From assembly GCA_904502265.1 (NCBI GenBank), contig CAJGDT010000056.1, forward strand, positions 1 through 9,186: a stretch of 9,186 bases of DNA, in the 5' to 3' direction. The notes beneath the pieces are model-generated. The model ran no database searches. It worked only from the letters and a program-made list of their open reading frames with translations, and was not told the origin of the DNA. The translations under genes and the position numbers were made by a program. Of this stretch, positions 1 to 7,339 are shown one piece after another. This stretch comes from an uncultured Barnesiella sp. (GTDB lineage Bacteria > Bacteroidota > Bacteroidia > Bacteroidales > Barnesiellaceae_A). Position 1 is the first letter of the stretch. Every line of letters begins with the position of its first letter.

Positions 1-2200
1 CTTTACCATACTTTTGAGTCATTGAGAGCGAGTCCTTGCCGGTGGGGATGTTGATACCCAATGAGCAAGCGAAGTCGCTACATGCCTCAACAGCCTTGTA
101 CAAGCGAGCATCTTCACCTTCGTTCTTGCAAGGCCACATCCAGTTGGCACTGAGCGATACGCTGTCGAGACCATCGGCGAGGGGAGCCCATACGATGTTG
201 GTGAGAGCCTCGGCTACTGCCAATACCGAACCAGCTGCAGGGTCGATGAGGGCTGCTTGAGGAGCATGACCTATTGATGTGGCAATACCGGCACGACCGC
301 GATAGTCGAGAGCTACCACACCACAGTCGCTCAAGGGGAGTTGTATCTCGCCTTGGCATTGTTGGCGTGCAATCTTACCTGTTACCGAACGGTCAACCTT
401 GTTGGTGAGCCAGTCTTTACAAGCAACTGCTTCGAGTTGCAATATTTGCTCAACGTATTCGTCGAGGTTCTTTATGTCGTAGTTGGCATCAATGTAGCTC
501 TCTTCGATAGTCTTATCGTGCATGTAAGTGCGGGGAGCTTTGCCAAACATATCTTCCATGTTGAGGTCGATGGGGCGTACACCGTCGGCTTGTTCAAATA
601 CAAAGCGGTCGTCGCCTGTTGTTTCGCCTACCACATACATGGGGGCGCGCTCGCGCTCAGCAATGCGACGTACACGATCGATGTCTTGCTCGCCGATAAT
701 CATACCCATGCGCTCTTGGCTCTCGTTACCAACAATCTCTTTGGCCGAGAGTGTGGGGTCGCCAACGGGCAGTGCCGACATGTCGATTTTACCACCGGTC
801 TCTTCAACAAGCTCCGAGAGAGAGTTGAGGTGACCACCTGCACCGTGGTCGTGGATAGAGACGATGGGGTTGTTTTCGCTCTCGGCGAGGGCGCGAATAA
901 CGTTCGATACACGTTTTTGCATTTCGGGGTTGGCGCGTTGTACGGCGTTGAGCTCAATAGCGTTGGCATATTGACCGGTCTCTACCGACGATACAGCACC
1001 ACCACCCATACCAATGCGGTAGTTGTCGCCGCCCATTACCACAACCTTTTCACCGGGAGTAGGTGTGCCCTTGAGGGCGTCGCGCATGGTACCGAAGCCT
1101 ACACCACCGGCAAGCATGATTACCTTGTCGTAGGCATATTTCTTCTCGTTCTCGGCATGCTCAAATGTGAGCAATGAACCGCAGATGAGGGGTTGACCGA
1201 ATTTGTTACCAAAGTCTGATGCACCGTTAGATGCTTTGATAAGAATCTCTTCGGGAGTTTGATACAACCACTTGCGTGCTGCCATAGCACGCTCTTCCCA
1301 TGTGCGACCAGCCTCGGTACGAGGATATGAAGTCATGTATACAGCTGTACCGGCAATGGGTAATGAAGCTTTACCTCCACCTAAACGGTCACGAATTTCA
1401 CCACCTGTACCTGTTGCAGCACCGTTGAAGGGCTCTACGGTTGTGGGGAAGTTGTGTGTCTCGGCTTTGAGAGAGATGACGGTCTTTACATCGCGCACTT
1501 CAAAGTAGTCTGATGTCTCGGGATTAACGGGAGCAAATTGCTCTACTACGGGACCCTCGACAAAGGCTACGTTGTCTTTGTATGCCGATACGAGTTTATT
1601 GGGATTGTATTCTGAAGTCTTCTTAATGAGCTTGAAGAGAGAACTTTCTTTCTCTACGCCATCAATGATGAATACGCCGTTGAAGATTTTGTGGCGGCAG
1701 TGCTCCGAGTTTACTTGTGAGAAACCAAACACCTCGCTGTCGGTGAGAGGACGACCCAAGCGGTCGCTCAATTCGCGCAAATAGGTTATCTCATCAGCAC
1801 TGAGGGCAAGGCCTTCGCTTTGGTTGTATGCCTCGATGTCCTCGATGTGCACAATTGCATCGGGTTGTTTGTTAATCTCGAAGATAGTGGCGTCGATACC
1901 ATTGTAGAGACGTTGCAACATTTTGTCGAATGCAGCGTTCTCGCCGGCAACGGGATAAAACTCCTCAATGCGGCTGATGCCTGTGATACCCATGTTTTGG
2001 GTTATCTCTACAGCATTGGTACTCCACGGGGTTATCATCTCTTTGCGAGGGCCTACATACCAACCGCTGAGGGTGGCATCGGGCAACTGCACGGCATTGT
2101 CAAAAAGCCATACCAATTTCTCACTTTCTTCTGTTGAGAAGTTGTGATCGCACTCTACAACAATGACGTTTTGTTGGGTAGTTTTGAAAAAAAGGACCAT
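1..2200 (-). CDS. purL: Phosphoribosylformylglycinamidine synthase, N-terminal 733 codons (partial)
   Basis: FGAM synthase, a cytosolic enzyme of de novo purine synthesis, converts FGAR plus glutamine and ATP to FGAM. The frame is open from ATG at 2200 to the left edge without a stop; 733 complete codons are visible. The family's long single-chain form is about 1200-1300 residues, so roughly 60% is present and the C-terminal glutaminase (class I amidotransferase) domain must lie off the window. Visible landmarks: the N-terminal PurS-like region with PWSTNAVEI (58-66); the SQVNSEHCRH signature (161-170); KAETHNFPT (245-253); a Gly-rich stretch GTGGEIRDRLGGG (264-276); the aminoimidazole-synthetase-like GGDNYRIGMGGGA (390-402); SIHDHGAGGH (448-457); and PTGKDSLSM (719-727), near the second half of the tandem synthetase. 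It starts 52-60 nt downstream of a good Bacteroidota promoter. Its codons are more GC-rich than neighbouring gaps, which creates long open shadows on the other strand. The family assignment is very secure. Confidence 0.97.
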   Translation of the reverse strand, partial: MVLFFKTTQQNVIVVECDHNFSTEESEKLVWLFDNAVQLPDATLSGWYVGPRKEMITPWSTNAVEITQNMGITGISRIEEFYPVAGENAAFDKMLQRLYNGIDATIFEINKQPDAIVHIEDIEAYNQSEGLALSADEITYLRELSDRLGRPLTDSEVFGFSQVNSEHCRHKIFNGVFIIDGVEKESSLFKLIKKTSEYNPNKLVSAYKDNVAFVEGPVVEQFAPVNPETSDYFEVRDVKTVISLKAETHNFPTTVEPFNGAATGTGGEIRDRLGGGKASLPIAGTAVYMTSYPRTEAGRTWEERAMAARKWLYQTPEEILIKASNGASDFGNKFGQPLICGSLLTFEHAENEKKYAYDKVIMLAGGVGFGTMRDALKGTPTPGEKVVVMGGDNYRIGMGGGAVSSVETGQYANAIELNAVQRANPEMQKRVSNVIRALAESENNPIVSIHDHGAGGHLNSLSELVEETGGKIDMSALPVGDPTLSAKEIVGNESQERMGMIIGEQDIDRVRRIAERERAPMYVVGETTGDDRFVFEQADGVRPIDLNMEDMFGKAPRTYMHDKTIEESYIDANYDIKNLDEYVEQILQLEAVACKDWLTNKVDRSVTGKIARQQCQGEIQLPLSDCGVVALDYRGRAGIATSIGHAPQAALIDPAAGSVLAVAEALTNIVWAPLADGLDSVSLSANWMWPCKNEGEDARLYKAVEACSDFACSLGINIPTGKDSLSMTQKYGK

Positions 2201-2230
2201 TATGTGTTGTGTTTAAGAATTAACAAAATA

Positions 2231-2249
2231 CGCGAGCGCATTGCGCGCG
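2231..2249 (-). other. GC-rich potential hairpin in the purL leader
   Basis: A 19-nt run of mostly G and C stands out in an otherwise AT-rich gap. It contains GCGCA-T-TGCGC (2236-2246). As RNA it could pair 2231-2233 with 2247-2249 and 2236-2238 with 2244-2246, leaving a small bulge and a 5-nt loop. It lies between the inferred purL transcription start and the start codon, so it would be in the 5' leader. No known riboswitch (for example the purine or PRPP classes) is recognisable at this length. A role in mRNA stability is only a guess. Confidence 0.3.
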
Positions 2250-2259
2250 ATATATGATG

Positions 2260-2307
2260 TGTGCAAAAATAGTGAAAATTACATTTATTACCAACTATTT
2301 TTGCACA
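2260..2307. repeat. 14-bp perfect inverted repeat in the purL upstream gap
   Basis: The arms TGTGCAAAAATAGT (2260-2273) and ACTATTTTTGCACA (2294-2307) are exact reverse complements separated by 20 nt. Each arm contains TATTTTTG, a match to the Bacteroidota -7 box TAnnTTTG, one reading on each strand. The repeat lies 40-88 nt past the stop codon of the minus-strand MATE gene and 60-107 nt before the purL start. It could be a weak AT-rich terminator for the MATE transcript, an operator overlapping the purL promoter, or both. It has no GC-rich stem, so terminator function is not assured. Confidence 0.6.
2264..2294 (-). promoter_or_regulatory. purL promoter, Bacteroidota type
   Basis: Read on the minus strand, TTG at 2294-2292 is followed after 20 nt by TATTTTTG at 2271-2264. 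This fits the Bacteroidota consensus of a -33 TTTG-like element and a -7 TAnnTTTG box at the usual spacing. Transcription would start near 2257-2260, giving a leader of about 57-60 nt. The -7 box lies inside the left arm of the inverted repeat at 2260-2307. Confidence 0.6.
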
Positions 2308-2347
2308 ACATTTTTATGCCTGTTACAAAGGTTTTGCTATGAGCCTA

Positions 2348-3718
2348 TTAGATGACTTCTTGTGGAGTTTTAGATTGCTTTTTGGTGTTGCGCATGTATA
2401 TCCACAAGCAAGCTATGGTCACAAAGAAGGCTATGATGTCTGATAGTGGCAGACTTGCCCACACTCCGTTTATTCCGTAGATGCCTGGTAGTATAAGCAG
2501 TGACGGTATGAGGAAGATGAGTTGACGTGACAAGGATAGGAATATCGAAACCTTGGCTTTACCTATCGATTGGAAGAAATTGGATATCACAATTTGTCCG
2601 CCAATGAAACTGAATGCCATGCATGATATGCGCAATCCGTTTGATGCCAAATCTATAAGTGTGGGATCGGTTGTAAAGAGGCGTACAACTTGTGTGGGTA
2701 GGAGTTGTGCTAAAACAAAACCCAACGAGGTGACTATTGTGCCGGCGATGATGCCATACACGAGAGTGCGATTGACACGTGCTGTTTGGCGAGCGCCATA
2801 GTTGTATCCTATAATGGGTTGCATGCCTTGTGTTATACCCATGGCTGTCATGGCAAAGAGCATAAGCACACGGTTGGTAATACCATATGCGCCTACTGCC
2901 AGGTCGCCTCCATACTTGATAAATGAGCGGTTGATGATAATCACTACTAAACAACTACATGCATTCATTAAGAAGGGTGAAAGGCCTATCGAGAATATGC
3001 GACCCACAATGGAGGATTTGAGCTTATTGTGGTTGTTGTCGAAGTGTACAAAGTTGTGTTTGTTGTAGAAGTGTATAAGTACCCATATCAGACCTATCAT
3101 TTGCGATACGAGTGTGGCAAGTGCGGCTCCGCGAATACCCCATTTGAATATAAAAATAAATATGGGGGCAATGATAATATTGGCAACAACCGATATGATA
3201 GACGAATACATGGCTTTGGTAGGGTATCCGGTCGAACGCATTACGTTGTTGAGTCCTATGAAAAGGTAGGCGATAGGAGTGCCTATGAGTATAACTTGCA
3301 TAAACTCACGGGCATAGGGTAGTGTGCTCTCGCTTGCACCAAAGAAGAGTAGGATGGGGTCGAGGAATAGTAATGACAAACCTCCGAAACAAAATGAACT
3401 GATAAGACATAGCCACACAACATTGTGCAAGGTCTCGGTGGCGCGTACATTGTCGCGTTGCCCCAAGAAGATTGAACTGATAGTAGCACCACCTATACCC
3501 ACCAAGTTGCAAAAGGCAATGACGAGGTTCATTAGGGGGAAGGTAACTGCCATACCTGCAATAGCTGTTGCACCCACACCTTGACCGATGAATATGCTGT
3601 CGATGATGTGGTATAACGAGCTCACTGTCATTGCAATAATGGCAGGGATGGAATATTGTAGGAGTAGCTTGCCAATGGGTGCTGTACCCAATATTTGCGG
3701 CGATTGTTTCTCTGTCAT
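2348..3718 (-). CDS. MATE-family multidrug/Na+ (or H+) antiporter
   Basis: A 456-residue inner-membrane protein of the multidrug and toxic compound extrusion family, which export cationic drugs or metabolites using a Na+ or H+ gradient. The length is normal for the family and the sequence is hydrophobic throughout, consistent with 12 membrane segments in two six-helix halves. Family landmarks: an N-terminal GTAPIGKLLLQYSIPA (11-26); IDSIFIGQGVGATAIAG (39-55); RSTGYPTKAM (161-170); and, opening the second half, GMQPIIGYNYGAR (298-310) with FFQSIGKA (381-388). The style is closest to the MepA/NorM-like group common in Bacteroidales; the substrate cannot be told from sequence. ATG at 3718 is preceded by a -7 box only about 20 nt upstream. 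It follows plsC on the same strand with a 70-nt gap, so partial co-transcription is possible. Confidence 0.93.
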   Translation of the reverse strand: MTEKQSPQILGTAPIGKLLLQYSIPAIIAMTVSSLYHIIDSIFIGQGVGATAIAGMAVTFPLMNLVIAFCNLVGIGGATISSIFLGQRDNVRATETLHNVVWLCLISSFCFGGLSLLFLDPILLFFGASESTLPYAREFMQVILIGTPIAYLFIGLNNVMRSTGYPTKAMYSSIISVVANIIIAPIFIFIFKWGIRGAALATLVSQMIGLIWVLIHFYNKHNFVHFDNNHNKLKSSIVGRIFSIGLSPFLMNACSCLVVIIINRSFIKYGGDLAVGAYGITNRVLMLFAMTAMGITQGMQPIIGYNYGARQTARVNRTLVYGIIAGTIVTSLGFVLAQLLPTQVVRLFTTDPTLIDLASNGLRISCMAFSFIGGQIVISNFFQSIGKAKVSIFLSLSRQLIFLIPSLLILPGIYGINGVWASLPLSDIIAFFVTIACLWIYMRNTKKQSKTPQEVI

Positions 3719-3740
3719 ATCTATCCAACAATTAATGGCG

Positions 3741-3748
3741 CAAATTTA
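3741..3748 (-). promoter_or_regulatory. Candidate -7 box for the MATE gene
   Basis: On the minus strand this reads TAAATTTG, a perfect match to TAnnTTTG, followed by C as often seen. It lies 23 nt upstream of the MATE start codon, so the leader would be only about 16 nt. No convincing TTG or TTTG is found 19-21 nt further upstream, so the promoter is incomplete by consensus. Confidence 0.45.
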
Positions 3749-3788
3749 GCTATTATTTTGCTTCATTATGTCGGGAAATGGTGCTTTT

Positions 3789-4523
3789 TTATGCGATAGG
3801 TTCTTCGCCGGGTAGTGCCGAAGCTATGCGGTTGTATGACTCTTTCATGAGCTGATCCAAATCATATTTTCCCTCGGCAGGAGGATTTATCGGTTGGTGA
3901 ATGGTGAGTATTACCTTGCCGGGATTTATGTTAATGCTATCTCTCGACATAAGACTGAAAGCTCCATCTATTGTGAGTGGAACTACAGGCAATGACAACT
4001 CCTCGGCGAGTAGGAATGCGCCACGTTTGAAGGCGTGCATACGGCCATCTTTACAACGAGATCCTTCGGGGAATACAACCATTGACATGCCACCACGAAG
4101 GGTTTTTTCGGCACGATGCATAGTCTCGCGGATAGAGGCTTTTGATGAGCGATCGACCATGATATGACCTGCGGCTTCACATGCTGCGCCTACAAAGGGT
4201 ATCTTCTTGAGCGACTTCTTCATCATCCACTTGAAGTTGTGTCCCAAGTAGCCATATATGAGGAAGATATCGAATGCTCCTTGGTGGTTGGCTACAAAGA
4301 CATATGAGGTCTTGGGATCAATATTTTCACGACCATTTATCTCGGTGCGTATGAGTAGAATGGCACATATGCATCGAGCCCACAGCATGGGAGGATAATA
4401 TCCCCAAAAGTCGCGATTGCCAATAGTGGCTCCGATGATTGTTATGATACTGGTTATTAATGTAATAACAATGATTATCGGAAAGGCGATGAGCCATTGA
4501 TATAATAGATAAAAGAATCGCAT
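3789..4523 (-). CDS. plsC: 1-acyl-sn-glycerol-3-phosphate acyltransferase (PlsC-like)
   Basis: This 244-residue membrane-associated enzyme is expected to transfer an acyl chain to lysophosphatidic acid, making phosphatidic acid for phospholipid synthesis. A strongly hydrophobic N-terminus (about 3-34) is a membrane anchor. The catalytic HX4D motif is NHQGAFD, with H80 and D85. Motif III is FPEGSR (151-156), the glycerol-phosphate binding block. Motif IV is VVPLTIDGAF (180-189). The length matches the family (about 240-250). ATG at 4523 directly precedes the anchor and is the natural start. The stop (TAA at 3791-3789) lies 70 nt before the MATE gene on the same strand. No perfect TAnnTTTG box is found upstream on the minus strand; TAATTTCG near 4611-4618 is one base off. 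Related members act on other lysolipids or ornithine lipids, so substrate specificity is inferred. Confidence 0.92.
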   Translation of the reverse strand: MRFFYLLYQWLIAFPIIIVITLITSIITIIGATIGNRDFWGYYPPMLWARCICAILLIRTEINGRENIDPKTSYVFVANHQGAFDIFLIYGYLGHNFKWMMKKSLKKIPFVGAACEAAGHIMVDRSSKASIRETMHRAEKTLRGGMSMVVFPEGSRCKDGRMHAFKRGAFLLAEELSLPVVPLTIDGAFSLMSRDSININPGKVILTIHQPINPPAEGKYDLDQLMKESYNRIASALPGEEPIA

Positions 4524-4617
4524 GACTTAAATGAGATTTAGAGTTTATAGTATTATTTCAGTTTTCTTTTCCTTGATAGCTATAGTAAAGGAATTGGCAT
4601 AATTTTCAGCGAAATTA

Positions 4618-4636
4618 GTTATTTATCGCAAATAAC
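4618..4636. promoter_or_regulatory. Operator-like inverted repeat GTTATTT-N5-AAATAAC
   Basis: Seven-base arms (4618-4624 and 4630-4636) are perfect reverse complements around a 5-nt spacer ATCGC. The dyad size is typical of a dimeric transcription factor site, for example Crp/Fnr-like or MarR-like, though it is not a canonical match to any site I know. It lies 95 nt from the plsC start and about 140 nt from the copA start, so it could serve either gene. Chance occurrence in AT-rich DNA is possible. Confidence 0.35.
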
Positions 4637-4747
4637 CCAAATAATAAAGCGTTAAGAATTATATAAATGTGTAATCTGCTTGGTTCGATATTCTATATTC
4701 AATGTGCAAAAACTGAGAAATATGGCACTCTTTTACATACTTTTTTG

Positions 4748-4755
4748 TACATTTG
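4748..4755 (+). promoter_or_regulatory. copA promoter -7 box
   Basis: TACATTTG is a perfect TAnnTTTG box on the plus strand, 22 nt before the copA start codon. Transcription would begin near 4760-4762, giving a leader of about 16 nt that is nearly all A and T. The expected -33 TTTG is not clear (the sequence at about 4721-4725 is TATGG), so activation by a regulator is possible. Confidence 0.55.
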
Positions 4756-4770
4756 TAAATACAATAAAAA

Positions 4771-4785
4771 ATGAACAATGAATGA
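4771..4785 (+). other. Tiny out-of-frame AUG overlapping the copA start
   Basis: ATG AAC AAT GAA TGA forms a four-codon frame starting 7 nt before the copA ATG and ending inside copA codon 3. Another out-of-frame ATG starts at 4782 and ends after four codons. The ATG at 4778 is chosen for copA because only that frame opens the full protein with its N-terminal metal-binding domain. The mini-frame could influence initiation by translational coupling, or be accidental. Confidence 0.2.
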
Positions 4786-6985
4786 TGATAAGATAGTTAA
4801 AGCCAATTTTCCGGTGCTCAATATGGCTTGTGCGGCCTGTTCGGCTGCTGTTGAGCAGACTTTGAGCAAACAGAAGGGCGTGATTGAAGTCTCGGTTAAT
4901 CTATCTGCTGCTCAAGCCTATGTGGTATACGATAGTCGCAAGACATCCCCTCGCAAATTGGCCAAGGCAGTCAAGTCGGCCGGTTTTGTAATGGTGGAGT
5001 CGTCGGATGATAATGCCGAAGTTGTAGCCGGCTATCATCGCGAACGCGTACGGCGTTGGCGTGTGAGATGTGTCGGATCTATACTTTTCTTTATTCCACT
5101 GATGCTCTTGTCTATGACCATGCCCGATATACCTTATCTGCATTATATCTTGTGGGTATTGGCTACTCCGGTTTTATTTGTCTTTGGTATAGAGTTTTTC
5201 AAGGGAGCATATAGCCAAGCATGTCATGGTCGCGCCAATATGGATACTTTGGTGGCGGTGAGTACATCGGTTGCCTATATCTTCAGTGTATTCAATACTT
5301 TGTTTCCCGATTTCTGGTTACAGCGAGGCTTAGAGTCGCATGTCTATTTTGAGGCTTCGGCAGGTATTATAGCATTTGTATCGATAGGTAAAATGCTTGA
5401 AGAGCGTGCTAAAGATAGTACGACCACGGCTATAACCAAATTGATGGGTTTGCAACCACAAAATGTTACGCGTGTGGCCGATAGTGGCGAATTGCAACAA
5501 GTCTCCATAGCATCGGTTGTGGAAGGTGATTTGCTAATGGCGCACCCCGGTGAGCGTATTGCTGTTGATGGAATTGTAGATAGTGGCGACTCGTATGTAG
5601 ATGAAAGTATGCTCACAGGTGAGTCTATGCCGGTACATAAGGTGTCGGGTTGTTCGGTATATGCAGGAACCCTTAATGGTAAGGGGGTACTTTACTACAC
5701 TGCACAAAAAACCGGTGATGCAACACTATTGGCAAAAATAATACGTGTTGTACAAGAAGCTCAAGGTAGCAAGGCTCCGGTGCAACGATTAGTTGATAAG
5801 GTAGCCTCGGTGTTTGTTCCGGTGGTGATGTTTATTGCATTTGTGGCCTTTGTGGTGTGGATGTGTGTGGGTGGCGATGATGCTCTGTCGCATGCAATAT
5901 TGGCCTTTGTTACAGTGTTGGTTGTGGCATGTCCTTGTGCCCTTGGCTTGGCTACTCCTACCGCTATAACCGTAGGTATCGGAAAGGCTGCTTCACAAGG
6001 CATACTTATTAAGAATGCCGAGGCCTTGGAAGGGGCTTGTAGACTATCGGCTATAGTGCTTGATAAGACCGGTACAATAACCGAAGGTAGACCTGCAGTA
6101 ATACAAGCTCATTGGTGCAATGAGGAGTTGGCTAAGTCTGTTTTATATGCTATTGAGGCACATTCTGAACATCCGTTGGCGCAAGCTATTATTGCATACC
6201 TTCCGAATGAAAAATTATCTGAAGTTCGTGACTTTGCGACCTTCCCCGGCAGGGGTGTTGTGACCAAGGTGAATGATGAAACCTGTTGTGTGGGTAATGT
6301 GCTTTTGTTGCAAGAACATGGTGTTACTGTTCCTACACACTTGCTCGATGTGGCTGCTGCTTGGGAGAGTGAAGCCAATACTGTGGTTTGGGTGGCTTCC
6401 GGCGATAATGTTTTGGGTGTACTTGCCATTGCCGACCCTCTTAAGTCTACCTCGGTGCAAGCTATTGATGACCTGCGTCGACAGGGTATTAAGATTTATA
6501 TGCTTACCGGCGACAATCAATGTACGGCACAGACTATTGCGCATAAAGTGGGTATAGAACATGTGCATGCCGGTGTTTTGCCAGAGCAGAAAGCTCAATT
6601 TGTGAAAAATCTGCAACAAAGTGGTGAGGTTGTAGCCATGGTAGGTGATGGTATAAATGATTCGGCTGCTTTGGCGCAAGCTGATGTAAGTATTGCTATG
6701 GGGCATGGCAGTGATATTGCTATGGATGTTGCTGCTATGACTATTGTATCAAGTGATTTGATGCGTATAGCTGAGGCTATACATATATCACGACAAACAG
6801 TGGTTGCGATACGGCAAAATCTGTTTTGGGCTTTTATATACAATATAATAGGTATACCCATAGCATCCGGTGCATTATATCCTTGCTGTGGTTTTTTGCT
6901 CAATCCCATGATGGCAAGTGCTGCTATGGCGTTGAGTAGTGTGAGTGTAGTAAGCAATAGCTTGCGTTTGAAATGGAAAAAATAA
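4778..6985 (+). CDS. copA: Cu(+)-exporting P1B-type ATPase
   Basis: A 735-residue inner-membrane ATPase that pumps monovalent copper (possibly silver) out of the cytoplasm. Domains in order: one N-terminal HMA domain (about 7-75) with the metal-binding pair C18-x-x-C21 in NMACAAC; membrane segments from about 97; the actuator domain with TGES (280-283); the copper-transport CPC motif (385-387) in the sixth helix; the phosphorylation motif DKTGT with D429; the nucleotide-binding SEHP (463-466) typical of P1B pumps; MLTGDN (575-580); GDGIND (623-628); and final helices with FIYN (686-689, Tyr-Asn) and MALSSVSVVSNSLRL (717-731), the M-x-x-S-S copper signature. Length and order are canonical for CopA. 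The CPC, Y-N and M-x-x-S-S set indicates P1B-1, not Zn/Cd pumps. The pair CC (703-704) in the loop between the last two helices is a minor oddity. It heads an operon with the HMA protein 19 nt downstream. Confidence 0.96.
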   Translation: MNDDKIVKANFPVLNMACAACSAAVEQTLSKQKGVIEVSVNLSAAQAYVVYDSRKTSPRKLAKAVKSAGFVMVESSDDNAEVVAGYHRERVRRWRVRCVGSILFFIPLMLLSMTMPDIPYLHYILWVLATPVLFVFGIEFFKGAYSQACHGRANMDTLVAVSTSVAYIFSVFNTLFPDFWLQRGLESHVYFEASAGIIAFVSIGKMLEERAKDSTTTAITKLMGLQPQNVTRVADSGELQQVSIASVVEGDLLMAHPGERIAVDGIVDSGDSYVDESMLTGESMPVHKVSGCSVYAGTLNGKGVLYYTAQKTGDATLLAKIIRVVQEAQGSKAPVQRLVDKVASVFVPVVMFIAFVAFVVWMCVGGDDALSHAILAFVTVLVVACPCALGLATPTAITVGIGKAASQGILIKNAEALEGACRLSAIVLDKTGTITEGRPAVIQAHWCNEELAKSVLYAIEAHSEHPLAQAIIAYLPNEKLSEVRDFATFPGRGVVTKVNDETCCVGNVLLLQEHGVTVPTHLLDVAAAWESEANTVVWVASGDNVLGVLAIADPLKSTSVQAIDDLRRQGIKIYMLTGDNQCTAQTIAHKVGIEHVHAGVLPEQKAQFVKNLQQSGEVVAMVGDGINDSAALAQADVSIAMGHGSDIAMDVAAMTIVSSDLMRIAEAIHISRQTVVAIRQNLFWAFIYNIIGIPIASGALYPCCGFLLNPMMASAAMALSSVSVVSNSLRLKWKK

Positions 6986-7004
6986 TCGAAAAAATATCAT
7001 AATT

Positions 7005-7262
7005 ATGAAGTGGAATATATTTGAAAAATTGACCGGCAAGCCGGCAGAAGACCCCAATTCGTGGCGTTTTCGTACGAGTATTATGTGTAATGGTTGCATA
7101 GCCAAGGTAAAACCTATTCTTGATAATGCCGAGGGTGTGGCCTCGTGGAAAGTAAACCTCGATAGTCCCGATCGTGTACTCACTGTTGTATCAAATGGAA
7201 TTACTGAGGATGATTTGCTGGCCCTTGTACGCAATGCCGGTTTTACGATTGAACGCATTTGA
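7005..7262 (+). CDS. Small heavy-metal-associated (HMA) protein, probable copper chaperone
   Basis: This 85-residue cytosolic protein consists almost entirely of one ferredoxin-like HMA domain (about 21-85). The metal-binding motif is MCNGC, with C28 and C31, followed by IAKVKPIL; SWKVNL and DRVLTVVS fit the second and third strands, and VRNAGF the last helix. A short polar N-terminal extension (1-20), including an EKLTGKP stretch, precedes the domain. Such proteins carry Cu(+) to CopA or buffer it. The gene starts 19 nt after copA, with an A-rich spacer and no terminator between them, so co-transcription is nearly certain. It resembles the Bacteroidota HMA proteins of the C-x-x-C-V-x-K-V-x-P type more than classical CopZ, so I give no symbol. 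Binding of another soft metal is possible. Confidence 0.88.
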   Translation: MKWNIFEKLTGKPAEDPNSWRFRTSIMCNGCIAKVKPILDNAEGVASWKVNLDSPDRVLTVVSNGITEDDLLALVRNAGFTIERI

Positions 7263-7280
7263 TTTATAGAGTAATAATGC

Positions 7281-7322
7281 CAAACACCCCGTTCGAAACT
7301 AACTTTTCGAACGGGGTGTTTG
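7281..7322. terminator. Bidirectional intrinsic terminator, 18-bp perfect stem
   Basis: The arms at 7281-7298 and 7305-7322 are exact reverse complements (core ACACCCCGTTCGAAA) around the 6-nt loop CTAACT. The stem has a GC-rich middle and A/T ends (CAAA...TTTG), giving a short T run on either strand. It lies 18 nt after the HMA gene stop and 17 nt before the stop of the convergent RSH gene. This is the expected position of a shared terminator for converging transcripts. Confidence 0.9.
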
Positions 7323-7339
7323 ATGTTGTACGAGTTGCG

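Larger units (their letters stand above)
4524..4777. other. Divergent intergenic region between plsC and copA
   Basis: A 254-bp, strongly AT-rich gap separates two divergently transcribed genes. I find no convincing coding frame and no RNA gene. It holds the copA promoter (4748-4755), a 7+7 bp inverted repeat (4618-4636), and a loosely matching pair TTTACA (4732-4737) / TGTAAA (4754-4759) that brackets the copA -7 box. No metalloregulator gene (CsoR or CueR type) lies beside it. Confidence 0.7.

Noticed and set aside
341..1177. A 278-codon open frame on the plus strand, antisense to purL
   Set aside because: It lies wholly within purL on the other strand, has no recognisable domain or promoter, and is explained by the codon bias of purL.
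2260..2307. Inverted repeat as the ends of a small transposon (MITE)
   Set aside because: The arms are only 20 nt apart, no target-site duplication is seen, and each arm contains a promoter box, so a regulatory role fits better.
2559..2954. A 131-codon minus-strand frame, and several plus-strand frames, within the MATE gene
   Set aside because: All overlap the well-supported MATE frame. Their composition (rich in His, Arg, Ser and Thr) is typical of out-of-frame translation.
6215..6706. A 163-codon minus-strand frame inside copA
   Set aside because: It is antisense to the conserved catalytic domains of copA, with no family motif and no promoter or leader.
7281..7322. Long palindrome as an integration or attachment site
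   Set aside because: Its position between two converging stop codons, GC-rich core and A/T flanks are those of a shared intrinsic terminator, and no integrase or element lies near it.
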